52,895 bases of DNA from Candidatus Thermokryptus mobilis. Lineage in GTDB: Bacteria; Bacteroidota; Ignavibacteria; Kryptoniales; Kryptoniaceae. The notes beneath the pieces were generated by a model. That model saw nothing but the letters and a program-made list of their open reading frames with translations. It was not told where the DNA came from and searched no databases. The stretch spans positions 1 through 52,895 of the forward strand of contig NZ_FAOO01000004.1 of assembly GCF_900070205.1 (NCBI RefSeq), written 5' to 3'. The position numbers and the translations under genes were made by a program. Position 1 is the stretch's first letter; every line of letters starts with the position of its first letter. This document shows, piece after piece, positions 20,369 to 29,407 of the stretch.

Positions 20369-20393
20369 GTGGTAGATTGTGGTGAATTGTGGA
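20369..20393 (+). promoter_or_regulatory. MraZ-binding direct repeats
   Basis: GTGG recurs at 20369, 20379 and 20389 (GTGGT, GTGGT, GTGGA), each separated by 5-6 AT-rich bases, giving an exact 10-bp period. MraZ of E. coli binds TGGG-type repeats with 5-bp spacers upstream of mraZ. The repeats lie 21 bp before the chosen mraZ GTG, so autoregulation of the cluster is the likely role. Confidence 0.8.
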
Positions 20394-20413
20394 AGAAAAA
20401 TAAAGGACCCCCT

Positions 20414-20860
20414 GTGTCATCGTTTAAAGGAAGTTACAGATATGCGGTTGATGAGAAGGGCAGGGTGAGCATCCCCGCCCGGATGAGGAAATATCTATCG
20501 CCAGAAGCGAACGAGACCTTTGTTATAACGAGAGGGACGGAGACTTGTCTTTTTCTTTTTCCGCTTGATGAGTGGGAGAAGCTTGAAAATAGATTGAAAG
20601 AGTTGAATACTTTTAATCCTGAACATCGGTTTTTGATAAGGGTTCTTCTTATGTGGGCTGTAGAAGTGACTCTTGATAATCAGTCAAGGATTATGATACC
20701 GCGGAACTTGTTGGAGTTTGCAAAAATAGAGAAAGAGGTTTTGATGATCGGGACACTTGATAAAATTGAGATTTGGAATCCAGACATATATGAGCAGTAC
20801 ATTGCTTCTCAGCCAGAAAATTATGAGAAGGTTGTAGAAAAAGTTTTGGGTATGAAATGA
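20414..20860 (+). CDS. mraZ: Transcriptional regulator MraZ
   Basis: MraZ is a ring-forming AbrB-fold DNA-binding protein that controls the dcw cluster. The 148 residues contain the two SpoVT/AbrB-like repeats: FKGSYRYAVDEKGRVSIPAR near the N-terminus and VEVTLDNQSRIMIPRNLL near residue 93. I chose GTG 20414, with AAAGGA six bases upstream, because it gives the conserved N-terminus. The longer in-frame start at 20369 would lie inside the MraZ boxes. The stop overlaps the rsmH start by ATGA. Confidence 0.95.
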   Translation: MSSFKGSYRYAVDEKGRVSIPARMRKYLSPEANETFVITRGTETCLFLFPLDEWEKLENRLKELNTFNPEHRFLIRVLLMWAVEVTLDNQSRIMIPRNLLEFAKIEKEVLMIGTLDKIEIWNPDIYEQYIASQPENYEKVVEKVLGMK

Positions 20861-21732
20861 ACCAGGGAGTGTTTCACATACCGGTGATGGTTGATGAGGT
20901 AATTAGATATTTGATAACAAAGGAGGATGGGATTTACATTGATGGGACAATTGGTGGTGGAGGACATAGTGAAGAGATTTTGAAAAGAACAAAGTGCAAA
21001 GTGATTGGATTTGATATTGACCCGGAGGCGATTAAATTTGCTCAGGAGCGTTTGAAGCCATTTGGCGAAAGAGTTATAATTTTGCGCCGAAATTACGCTC
21101 AAGTTAAGGAAGCATTGGCTGAGTTGGGTGTAAGCAAGGTGTCGGGATTTTTGCTTGACCTTGGGGTTTCGTCTTTTCAACTTGATTACGGCGGTGGTTT
21201 TAGCTTTAGATTTGATGAAAAACTTGATATGAGGATGGACAGGGCTTCTGATTTGACGGCTGAACGAATTTTGAATGAGTTTTCGGAAGAAGACATTGCT
21301 TTGATAATTCGTTTTTTCGGAGAGGAGCGAAGGGCGAAGTTGATAGCGCGAGAAATAGTTAGGTATCGGCAGAGGAAAAAAATAGAAAGAACCAGCGAAC
21401 TCGTGAAATTGATTGATAAGGTTGTGCCAAGGAAATATAGATTAAAAACTTTGGCGAGAGTTTTTCAAGCGTTGAGGATAGCAGTAAATAAAGAACTTGA
21501 CAATCTTAAGGTTGCCCTTGATTCATCGGTTGATATCCTGGAGAAGGGCGGAAGAATTGTCGTGATTTCATATCACTCACTTGAGGATAGAATTGTTAAG
21601 TCATTTTTCAAATCAAATGAGAAGATAAGGAACTTGACGAAAAAGCCGGTGGCGCCAAAGGAGGAGGAGATCAGGTTGAACCCTCGTTCAAGGAGTGCTA
21701 AATTGAGAGCGGGAGAAAAGATAACGGAGTGA
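20857..21732 (+). CDS. rsmH: 16S rRNA (cytosine-1402-N4)-methyltransferase
   Basis: RsmH (MraW) N4-methylates C1402 in the ribosomal P site. The 291-residue protein shows the family N-terminus HIPVMVDEVIRYL, the SAM motif YIDGTIGGGGHSEEIL, GFLLDLGVSSFQLD, the inserted helical domain with LDMRMD, the NKELDNL segment and VISYHSLEDRIVKSFF near the C-terminus. It follows mraZ as in most dcw clusters. Confidence 0.97.
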   Translation: MNQGVFHIPVMVDEVIRYLITKEDGIYIDGTIGGGGHSEEILKRTKCKVIGFDIDPEAIKFAQERLKPFGERVIILRRNYAQVKEALAELGVSKVSGFLLDLGVSSFQLDYGGGFSFRFDEKLDMRMDRASDLTAERILNEFSEEDIALIIRFFGEERRAKLIAREIVRYRQRKKIERTSELVKLIDKVVPRKYRLKTLARVFQALRIAVNKELDNLKVALDSSVDILEKGGRIVVISYHSLEDRIVKSFFKSNEKIRNLTKKPVAPKEEEIRLNPRSRSAKLRAGEKITE

Positions 21733-21738
21733 ATTTCA

Positions 21739-22023
21739 ATGCAAAGGTTAAGCGGTGTGAAAATACTTGCTTTTTTATTTATAGTTGGTGCCCTCGTGCT
21801 TGTGTATATATGGAATTCTTATGTTGTTGATAGGAAAGCAAGTGAGATTATAGCTCTTGAAAAGCAGATTGAAGCACTGAAAATTGAAAACATCATCCTT
21901 GAAGCTAGGTATGATAGGCTTGTCTCTGCGAATTATATAATCCCATTTGCAAGGCGAAAGCTTGGGCTTGTTTTTCCGAAAGAAAATCAAAAAGAGATCC
22001 AGGTGGATAGAGGTGAATTTTGA
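21739..22023 (+). CDS. ftsL: Cell division protein FtsL-like
   Basis: This 94-residue bitopic protein has a short cytosolic tail, one membrane helix (about residues 9-27, AFLFIVGALVLVYIW) and a periplasmic coiled coil (about 33-65, with leucine/isoleucine heptads). It ends in the FtsL-like ARRKLGLVFPKENQ. FtsL forms the FtsQLB complex that activates FtsW-FtsI. The assignment rests on topology and position between rsmH and ftsI, since the family has little sequence conservation. GGAGTGA precedes the ATG. The 3' end overlaps ftsI by 11 bp. Confidence 0.85.
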   Translation: MQRLSGVKILAFLFIVGALVLVYIWNSYVVDRKASEIIALEKQIEALKIENIILEARYDRLVSANYIIPFARRKLGLVFPKENQKEIQVDRGEF

Positions 22024-24034
22024 ACCCAAAAATACCATTGGACGAGATTTTGTCGGTGTTTTCAGTTCAAGGTTAAGGTTTGCGTTCTATCTTTTATCTT
22101 TCGTGCTTTTGCTCTATGTTTTAAGATTGTTGGAGTTGCAAATTTTTAAGCATTCATATTTTTCCACCGCCTCAAGGAAACAGTATTTTACGGAAGTGAT
22201 TTTACCAGCTAAGCGCGGTTTAATTTTGGACAAAGAGGGTAGAATTCTTGCGACAAATGTTAAGATGTATCAAATCGCTGTGGACCCGTATCATCTCAAA
22301 AAAATGAAGGCAAATTTAAAAGAGGTTGCTTGGAATCTCTCAAAAATTTTCGGCGGGGACTCAAGGTATTATCTTGACAAGTTAAAAGACACGAGCAAAA
22401 GGTATGTGGTGTTGGTAAAAGATGCGAGTCCTGTTTCGGTTGCGAAGTTTAGTTCTTTTCTGAATAGTTTGAGGTCCAAAACTGAAAGGTATATTTATCG
22501 CGGGATTATTAAGGTTGAAAGTTTTAGAAGGTTTTATCCTTACGAGGAAGTCGCTGGGCATATTATCGGTGCTGTTGGTTCAGAAGGTGAGGGGTTGATG
22601 GGGATAGAGTATGAGTTTGATGAAATTTTAAAAGGGCGAAACGGTTTAATTCGCTTAGCAAGGGATGGGCTTGGTGAGGTGAGGGCTTCTGGAGAGCTGG
22701 AAAAAATTGAACCGATGGATGGTTACAGTGTGAAATTAACGATTGATGTCGGATATCAAAGCATAGTTGAGGAAGAGCTCAAAAAGGCGGTAAACGAATT
22801 TGATGCTGATGGTGGAGTTGCTATTGTTGTTGACCCGTGGAGTGGGGATATACTTGCGCTTGCAAATTATCCGAGTTTTAATCCAAATCATTTTTGGTCC
22901 TTTGATCCGCAAAGCTATAAAAACAAGGCGATTTCAGATGCTTTTGAGCCAGGGTCAACTTTTAAAATTGTCCCAGCTTCAATTTTGTTGGAGGAGGACA
23001 CGATGAAACTTTACAGGAAGGTTAATGTTGATGGCGGGAATAGCTTGATTCGGGGTGTGAGAGTTGTTGATCATAAACCTTATAATGTGTTAAGTTTCAG
23101 CGAGGTTTTGAAATATTCAAGCAATATCGGCATAGCGAAATTAAGCTTGGAAATAGATGGAGTGAAGTTGTACAGAAAGGCAAGGGATTTTGGTTTTGGG
23201 GCTTATACTGGGATCAGATTGCCTGGAGAGTCAAAGGGGGAATTGAAAACCCCAGATAAGTGGAGTCCTGCTTCAAAAATTTACATTTCTTTTGGATACG
23301 AGTTGAGAGCGACACCGCTTCAGATAGCTATGGCGTATGCAAGCATAGCAAACGGTGGGATTTTGATTCAGCCACGACTTATCAAAGAGGTTTTGGATTC
23401 AAAAGGTAAGGTGGTGAAGGAGTTTCCGATTATTCCGGTGAGAAGAGTTATTTCTGAGAGAACAGCGAAAATTTTAACACAAATTCTTGAAGATGTTGTA
23501 AATAGCGGGACGGGAATTCAAGCAAAGATTGATGGTTTAAGAATTGCTGGTAAAACTGGGACAGCTCAAATTTATGAGTCGGGATTTTACTCAAAATCGC
23601 GATATAGGGCTTCGTTTGTCGGTTTCTTCCCAGTGGAGAATCCGAAATTTGTTTGCTTTGTTATGCTTGAATCACCAAAGAAAAATTATGCGGGTGGAAT
23701 AGTTGCTGCTCCTGTCTTTAAAAGAATAGCGGAACAGTTGATCAAACTTTCACCGGTTAATAATGAAAATTCATCAAAAACTTTCACCGATGTTTCCGAT
23801 GAGAATTTTAAGAAGGTTAGTGAGGTTGATGTTGGGAATAAGATGCCAGATTTGAGGAATATGAGTGTCAGGTCAGCGATTGAAAAAATTTTGCCTTTGA
23901 ATTTGGATGTCGCTATAGTTGGTTCTGGAATTGTTGTTGAGCAAATCCCAAAACCAGGTTCAGCGGTTTTTCCGGGAATGAGGTGCATCCTTTATTGTAG
24001 GGATGATTTAAAATTTAGCTTGCTTGAAAGATGA
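22013..24034 (+). CDS. ftsI: Peptidoglycan D,D-transpeptidase FtsI (PBP class B) with C-terminal PASTA
   Basis: Septal transpeptidase, the partner of FtsW. The 673-residue protein has one N-terminal membrane helix (about 23-42), a PBP dimerisation domain (AKRGLILDKEGRILATN) and the penicillin-binding domain with active-site S315 in EPGSTFK, SSN at about 369 and KTG at about 514. A single PASTA domain follows (about 610-668, MPDLRNMSVRSAIEKI). I chose GTG 22013 with AGGTGG eight bases upstream. An earlier in-frame start would overlap ftsL by 77 bp. The stop overlaps murE by ATGA. Confidence 0.95.
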   Translation: MNFEPKNTIGRDFVGVFSSRLRFAFYLLSFVLLLYVLRLLELQIFKHSYFSTASRKQYFTEVILPAKRGLILDKEGRILATNVKMYQIAVDPYHLKKMKANLKEVAWNLSKIFGGDSRYYLDKLKDTSKRYVVLVKDASPVSVAKFSSFLNSLRSKTERYIYRGIIKVESFRRFYPYEEVAGHIIGAVGSEGEGLMGIEYEFDEILKGRNGLIRLARDGLGEVRASGELEKIEPMDGYSVKLTIDVGYQSIVEEELKKAVNEFDADGGVAIVVDPWSGDILALANYPSFNPNHFWSFDPQSYKNKAISDAFEPGSTFKIVPASILLEEDTMKLYRKVNVDGGNSLIRGVRVVDHKPYNVLSFSEVLKYSSNIGIAKLSLEIDGVKLYRKARDFGFGAYTGIRLPGESKGELKTPDKWSPASKIYISFGYELRATPLQIAMAYASIANGGILIQPRLIKEVLDSKGKVVKEFPIIPVRRVISERTAKILTQILEDVVNSGTGIQAKIDGLRIAGKTGTAQIYESGFYSKSRYRASFVGFFPVENPKFVCFVMLESPKKNYAGGIVAAPVFKRIAEQLIKLSPVNNENSSKTFTDVSDENFKKVSEVDVGNKMPDLRNMSVRSAIEKILPLNLDVAIVGSGIVVEQIPKPGSAVFPGMRCILYCRDDLKFSLLER

Positions 24035-25527
24035 AACTCAATGAGCTTATAAAATATGTTAAGGTTAGAAAAGTCGTTGGTGATGAATTCGTTGAAGTAA
24101 AGGGTGTATCCTATGATTCGCGTGAGGTTAAAGAGGGTGATTTGTTTGTCGCTATAAAAGGTCTTAATGTTGACGGGCATAGGTTTATCCCAGAGGCGGT
24201 TCTTTCCGGAGCTGTTGCAGTTGTCCTTGAGAATGATGCTGTGATTGATGATTCTTATTTTGTTGAGAGGGGCGTGACGAAAATTGTTGTTCAGGATTCT
24301 CGCAAAGCGCTTGCTTTAATTTCCTCGGCTTTTTACGGCTTTCCATCCCAAAAGTTGAAATTGATAGGTGTGACTGGGACAAACGGGAAAACCACCACAA
24401 CTCATCTAATAAAAGCGATACTTGAAAACGCCGGATTTGGCACTGGATTAATAGGGACGATAAATTATGTCGTCGGGGATGAGGTAATTCCAGCTATTCA
24501 AACGACGCCCGAGTCGCTTGAGATTAATGGGTTTCTTAAACACATGGTTGACAAGGGTCTTTCGGTTTGTGTGATGGAGGTATCTTCACATGCATTGGCG
24601 TTAGATAGGGTTTTTGGTCTTGATTTTGATGTTGGCGTTTTTACAAATATAACTCGTGACCATCTTGATTTCCACGGGACATTTGAAGCTTATTTCCAAG
24701 CGAAGAAAATTTTGTTTGATTCGTTAAAAGGGGATGCATGCGCTATTTACAATATAGATGACCCGAATGGTGAAAAAATAGTTGCTGACACGAAAGCGAT
24801 GAAATTATCATACGGTAGAGATGAAAGGGCGGTGATCAAACCGAAAGATGTTATGTTAAGTTTTAATGGGATTGAACTTGTTATACAAACGCCAACAGGT
24901 GTAATTGATGTTAAGTCAAAATTAATCGGCGAGTTCAATGTTTATAACATTTTATCAGCGGTTGCGGTCGGATATGCACTTGGGGTTGATTTTGAAAATA
25001 TAAAGAAGGGAATTGAAAGTGTTGAAAATGTTAAAGGGAGGTTTGAGAGGATAGTTTCTCCATTCGGGTATACTGTGATAATTGACTACGCTCACACACC
25101 CGATGCGCTTGAAAAGTGTATAAATGCGATTTTAAATCTGCGGGAGAAAACAGGTGGTGGGAAGTTGATAACTATATTTGGGTGTGGCGGGGATAGGGAC
25201 AGAGGCAAGAGAGCTATAATGGGGAGGATTTCAACCGAAAAAAGCGATGTAACCGTTATAACTTCAGATAATCCAAGGTTTGAAGACCCTGAGAGAATTA
25301 TCTCCGATATACTTGAGGGAGTTAAGGAGGATTCAGTTTATTATGTTTTCGTTGATAGGAAGGAGGCGATAATTAGGGCTTTGGAGATGGCTCAAGAAGG
25401 CGATATAGTTTTAATTGCTGGTAAAGGTCACGAAGAATATCAAATCATAAGGGATATGAAAATTCCATTTAGCGATGTTCAAGTCGTCAAAGAGTATTTT
25501 GAAATAAAATCCAAGGAAAAAGTTTGA
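24031..25527 (+). CDS. murE: UDP-MurNAc-tripeptide synthetase, probable meso-DAP adding
   Basis: MurE adds the third residue of the peptidoglycan stem peptide in the cytosol, using ATP. The 498-residue protein has the N-terminal VSYDSREVKEGDLFVAIKG, P-loop GVTGTNGKTTTTHLI, and the C-terminal DNPR motif in ITSDNPRFEDP. DNPR is the known signature for meso-diaminopimelate; Lys-type enzymes differ there. DAP peptidoglycan is inferred from that motif. The start overlaps the ftsI stop and the stop overlaps murF. Confidence 0.96.
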   Translation: MKLNELIKYVKVRKVVGDEFVEVKGVSYDSREVKEGDLFVAIKGLNVDGHRFIPEAVLSGAVAVVLENDAVIDDSYFVERGVTKIVVQDSRKALALISSAFYGFPSQKLKLIGVTGTNGKTTTTHLIKAILENAGFGTGLIGTINYVVGDEVIPAIQTTPESLEINGFLKHMVDKGLSVCVMEVSSHALALDRVFGLDFDVGVFTNITRDHLDFHGTFEAYFQAKKILFDSLKGDACAIYNIDDPNGEKIVADTKAMKLSYGRDERAVIKPKDVMLSFNGIELVIQTPTGVIDVKSKLIGEFNVYNILSAVAVGYALGVDFENIKKGIESVENVKGRFERIVSPFGYTVIIDYAHTPDALEKCINAILNLREKTGGGKLITIFGCGGDRDRGKRAIMGRISTEKSDVTVITSDNPRFEDPERIISDILEGVKEDSVYYVFVDRKEAIIRALEMAQEGDIVLIAGKGHEEYQIIRDMKIPFSDVQVVKEYFEIKSKEKV

Positions 25528-26918
25528 GTTTAAGTTATGGACACATAGAGCGGATGGGTTTTACTGATGCGACAAATTTTGAGAAGCTCAAGAAAGTGAA
25601 GATTACAGGAGTTTCAACTGATACGAGAAAGTTAAGTAAAGGGGAGGTATTTTTTGCGATCAAGGGTGAGAGATTTGATGGGCATGATTTTGTTGATGTT
25701 GCTTTTAAAAAAGGGGCGGTTGCTTGTGTTGTTAATTCAAATTGGTTTGTTGAGAATAAAGCGAGATTTAAGGGCAAAGTTTTGGTTGCGGTTGAAGATA
25801 CTGTTAAATCGCTTGGGCGTCTTGCGGGTGTTTATAGAGATGATTTTAGTTTGCCCGTAATTGCCGTCGCTGGAAGTAATGGGAAAACAACGACGAAGGA
25901 GATGATCGCCTCTGTTTTATCCCAAAAGTATAAAGTTTTAAAATCCGAAGGTAATTTGAACAATCAAATTGGTGTTCCTTTAACGCTTTTCAAATTGAAG
26001 AAGACACATCAAGTCGCAGTTATAGAGTTTGGGACGAATCATTTCGGTGAGATTTGGTATCTTTGCGAGGTCGCACGTCCCAATTATGGTTTAATTACGA
26101 ACATCGGACGTGAGCATATTGAATTTTTTGAAGATGTTGAAGGTGTTGCAAGGGAAGAGCTCTCTTTATTTGATTATTTGCTTGAGGTAGATGGATTCGC
26201 CTTCGTTAACATTGACGATGAATTTATAAGGGAAGTTGGAAAAAGGTTTAATAATAAGATGACTTTTGGTTTTTCCAATGGGGCTGATGTTAAAGGTGAG
26301 ATTTTAGATGTTGATGAACTTGCCAGGTTTAGTTTTAAGGTTAAGTTTGAAAATAGAGAGACGATTTTAAAACTTAAAGTCCCTGGCGAACATATCGTTT
26401 CAAGTGGGATTTGTGCTTTTGCTGTTGGTTTGAAGTTTGGCGTGCCTGTTTCATTGATGAAGAAGGCGCTTCAGTCGTATAAACCATTTTCAAAGAGAAT
26501 GGAAGTTTTAAAAGTTAGAGGCATAACTATAATTAACGACACTTATAATGCGAACCCTGATTCTGTTATAATGGCGCTGAAAACACTTTCGCAAATGAAA
26601 TGTTCAGGCAAGAAGATAGTTGTACTTGGTGATATGCTTGAGCTTGGTTCGTATAGTAGAACTGCTCATGAGGAAATAGGACGGAAGGTTGCGGAATTTG
26701 GAATTGATTACTTTTTCGCTTATGGTGAAGCGATGAGAGACGCTTATAAAGTCGCCTCTGATGTTTTAAAACATGCTATGCATTTTAGTGATAAGGATTT
26801 GCTTGTGTATCATATCTTTGAGGTGGCGGAAAAGGGTGATATTATTTTGGTTAAAGGTTCAAGAGGTATGATGATGGAGCAAGTTGTTGAGAAATTTATA
26901 AATAAAATCAGGAGCTAA
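25524..26918 (+). CDS. murF: UDP-MurNAc-tripeptide-D-alanyl-D-alanine ligase
   Basis: MurF adds D-Ala-D-Ala, completing the cytoplasmic pentapeptide. The 464-residue protein has the N-terminal GVSTDTRKLSKGEVFFAIKG, P-loop AGSNGKTTTKEMIASVLS, NIGREHIEFF and the C-terminal INDTYNANPDSVIMAL. The TTG at 25524, coupled to the murE stop, gives about the usual distance to the TDTR motif. An ATG at 25554 is the alternative. No ddl gene lies in this cluster, so D-Ala-D-Ala must come from elsewhere. Confidence 0.95.
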   Translation: MSLSYGHIERMGFTDATNFEKLKKVKITGVSTDTRKLSKGEVFFAIKGERFDGHDFVDVAFKKGAVACVVNSNWFVENKARFKGKVLVAVEDTVKSLGRLAGVYRDDFSLPVIAVAGSNGKTTTKEMIASVLSQKYKVLKSEGNLNNQIGVPLTLFKLKKTHQVAVIEFGTNHFGEIWYLCEVARPNYGLITNIGREHIEFFEDVEGVAREELSLFDYLLEVDGFAFVNIDDEFIREVGKRFNNKMTFGFSNGADVKGEILDVDELARFSFKVKFENRETILKLKVPGEHIVSSGICAFAVGLKFGVPVSLMKKALQSYKPFSKRMEVLKVRGITIINDTYNANPDSVIMALKTLSQMKCSGKKIVVLGDMLELGSYSRTAHEEIGRKVAEFGIDYFFAYGEAMRDAYKVASDVLKHAMHFSDKDLLVYHIFEVAEKGDIILVKGSRGMMMEQVVEKFINKIRS

Positions 26919-28034
26919 ATGCTTTATTATCTTTTTGACTGGCTAAATAAGAAGTATGCTCCGCCCGGGTTTGATGCTTTTAGGTTCATAACTTTTAGAA
27001 GTGGGCTTGCGGTTTTGACCTCGCTTATAATTTGTTTTTGGCTTGGTCCGAAGATAATTAATAAGTTGAGAGAGCTTCAAATCAAGGAGACGGTGAAAGA
27101 AAATGGACCCGAAAGGCATAAGGAAAAAGCTGGGACTCCAACGATGGGTGGGTTGATAATCCATCTTGGTATTCTCGTCCCTGTTCTGCTTTGGGGTGAC
27201 TTAAAGAACATATATGTTTGGTTGGCGATACTTGTCACTGTTTGGCTTGGGATTGTTGGTTTTATTGATGATTATTTGAAAGTGGTGAAGAAACTACCTA
27301 AGGGTTTAATAGCAAGATATAAACTCATAGGACAGACAAGCATAGGTTTAATTGTTGGTGTTATACTTTACAATTCGCCTGAATTTGATGGGATTGAGAC
27401 GCTTACGACCCTGCCATTCATAAAGAATTTGAACTGGGACTATCTTTATTGGTGGGTTTATATTCTCGTGATCGTTTTTATAATAACTGCGACATCAAAT
27501 GCTGTTAATTTAACGGATGGTCTTGATGGTCTTGCGATTGGGACGGTTGGTATTTCGGCTTTGACATTGACAGTTATGGCATATGTATCAGGGCATATTG
27601 AATTTAGCAGGTATTTGAGCATAATTTATCTTCGTGGTTCGGGTGAGCTTGTGGTTTTTCTTTCGGCACTTGTTGGGGCATCGCTTGGTTTCCTTTGGTT
27701 TAATGCCTATCCGGCGCAGGTCTTTATGGGAGATACTGGCTCGCTTGCCCTTGGTGGAATAATTGGCGCTGTTTCTGTGATGATAAAAAAAGAGCTTTTG
27801 CTTCCTGTTTTCGGCGGTATTTTCGTCATTGAAACTTTGAGTGTTATAATACAACGGCTTTATTTCAAGTATACAAAGCGAAAGTATGGTCAAGGTCGCA
27901 GGGTTTTCAAAATGGCACCGCTTCATCATCACTTTGAACTTCTCGGCTGGGCTGAGCCAAAGATCGTCATAAGATTTTATATCGTTGCGATTATATTCGC
28001 AATTTTGAGTTTGGTCACATTTAAAATCAGGTGA
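26919..28034 (+). CDS. mraY: Phospho-MurNAc-pentapeptide translocase
   Basis: MraY transfers phospho-MurNAc-pentapeptide to undecaprenyl phosphate, making lipid I. The 371-residue polytopic membrane protein has about ten helices. It shows the family motifs KAGTPTMGGL, FIDDYLKV, NAVNLTDGLDGLAIG with the catalytic Asp residues, FMGDTGSLALGG, and the His cluster APLHHHFELLGW. AGGAG lies 5 bp before the ATG. The stop overlaps the site used to start murD. Confidence 0.97.
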   Translation: MLYYLFDWLNKKYAPPGFDAFRFITFRSGLAVLTSLIICFWLGPKIINKLRELQIKETVKENGPERHKEKAGTPTMGGLIIHLGILVPVLLWGDLKNIYVWLAILVTVWLGIVGFIDDYLKVVKKLPKGLIARYKLIGQTSIGLIVGVILYNSPEFDGIETLTTLPFIKNLNWDYLYWWVYILVIVFIITATSNAVNLTDGLDGLAIGTVGISALTLTVMAYVSGHIEFSRYLSIIYLRGSGELVVFLSALVGASLGFLWFNAYPAQVFMGDTGSLALGGIIGAVSVMIKKELLLPVFGGIFVIETLSVIIQRLYFKYTKRKYGQGRRVFKMAPLHHHFELLGWAEPKIVIRFYIVAIIFAILSLVTFKIR

Positions 28035-28039
28035 TTTTT

Positions 28040-29407
28040 ATGATTGAGCGAGAGAAAAATATCAAAGAAAAAAAGGTAAGTGTAATTGGCGGAGCAAGGA
28101 GTGGTCTTGCTGTTGCAAAACTTTTGAAAAAACTCGGCGCTGATGTTTTCATAAGCGATATGAAAAAGATTGAGGAGATAAAATATGTGAGGTTTACAAC
28201 CAGTGAGCTTGATTCGCTCGGTATAAAGTATGAATTCGGCGGACACAGTGATAGGGTTTTTGACTGTGATTTTATTGTTATAAGTCCGGGTGTTCCATCA
28301 AATGCTGATGTTATAGTTAAGGCGAAAAATATGGGAATTAAAGTGTTAAGCGAAATTGAAGTTGCTTCTTGGTTTTGCAAAGCTCCGATTGTAGCTGTCA
28401 CCGGGACAAATGGGAAAACCACGACGACTAGTTTGATAGGGTTCATTTTTAGAAACGCTGGTTTTAGGACAATAGTTGCTGGAAATATCGGCTCGCCATT
28501 TTCGGATTTTGTCTTTGATGCGGATGAAAAGAGCGTCGTCGTGCTTGAGGTTAGCAGTTTTCAACTTGACCATATTGAGACATTCAAGCCAAGGGTTGCG
28601 GTTCTTTTGAATATAACGCCGGACCATCTTGACAGATATGCTTCTTTTGGGGACTATATACTCTCAAAGTTTAGGATTTTCAAAAATCAAAAGGGCGACG
28701 ATTTCGCCGTTTACAATTACGATGATGAGATAGTTCAACCGTATGTTGAGAGTTTGAATCTTGTTAAAATGCCCTTTAGCGTCGTGGAGAGGTTACCTGT
28801 GGGGGCGTTCATTGATGAAGGTTATATTGTTTTAAAGTTTGAAAACAAAGAAAATAGAATCATCAAAATGGGAGAGCTTAAAATTAGGGGAATTCATAAT
28901 GTCTACAATTCGCTTGCTGCAGCTCTTGCAGCGAGGGCGATGGAGGTTAAAGATGAGATAATAAGGGAGAGTTTAAAGGCCTTTGAGGGGGTTGCACATC
29001 GGCTTGAGTTTGTAAGGGAGATAAACGGTGTTAAGTTCATAAATGATTCAAAGGCGACGAATGTGAATTCGCTCTGGTATGCGCTTGAAAGTTTTGATGA
29101 GCCTATAATTCTGATCGCTGGCGGAAGGGACAAAGGAAACGATTATTCAAAAGTTTATGACCTGGTGAAAAGAAAAGTCAAGTTGATAGTTGCGATAGGT
29201 GAGTCAAAGGAGAAAATTTACAATGAGTTTAAAACACTCACCAGTGTCGTCAAGGCAAATTCCATGGAGGAGGCAGTTAAGATATCTTTTGAAAACGCAA
29301 GTCCAGGTGATGTTGTTCTTCTTTCGCCTGCCTGTGCGAGTTTTGATATGTTTGAGGATTATGAACATCGTGGAGAAGTTTTTAAAAAATTAGTGAATGA
29401 ACTTTGA
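28040..29407 (+). CDS. murD: UDP-MurNAc-L-alanine-D-glutamate ligase
   Basis: MurD adds D-Glu to UDP-MurNAc-L-Ala. The 455-residue protein has the N-terminal Rossmann-like VSVIGGARSGLAVAKLL, the P-loop VTGTNGKTTTTSLIG, LNITPDHLDRY, FINDSKATN and the C-terminal LLSPACASFDMFEDYEHRG. I chose ATG 28040 because AGGTGA (28028-28033), which overlaps the mraY stop, is at ideal spacing; a GTG at 28031 is the alternative. The stop overlaps the ftsW ATG. Confidence 0.96.
   Translation: MIEREKNIKEKKVSVIGGARSGLAVAKLLKKLGADVFISDMKKIEEIKYVRFTTSELDSLGIKYEFGGHSDRVFDCDFIVISPGVPSNADVIVKAKNMGIKVLSEIEVASWFCKAPIVAVTGTNGKTTTTSLIGFIFRNAGFRTIVAGNIGSPFSDFVFDADEKSVVVLEVSSFQLDHIETFKPRVAVLLNITPDHLDRYASFGDYILSKFRIFKNQKGDDFAVYNYDDEIVQPYVESLNLVKMPFSVVERLPVGAFIDEGYIVLKFENKENRIIKMGELKIRGIHNVYNSLAAALAARAMEVKDEIIRESLKAFEGVAHRLEFVREINGVKFINDSKATNVNSLWYALESFDEPIILIAGGRDKGNDYSKVYDLVKRKVKLIVAIGESKEKIYNEFKTLTSVVKANSMEEAVKISFENASPGDVVLLSPACASFDMFEDYEHRGEVFKKLVNEL

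Noticed and set aside
20369-20413. Longer N-terminus of mraZ starting at GTG 20369
   Set aside because: These bases are the MraZ repeats, the extra residues are unlike MraZ, and GTG 20414 has its own ribosome-binding site.
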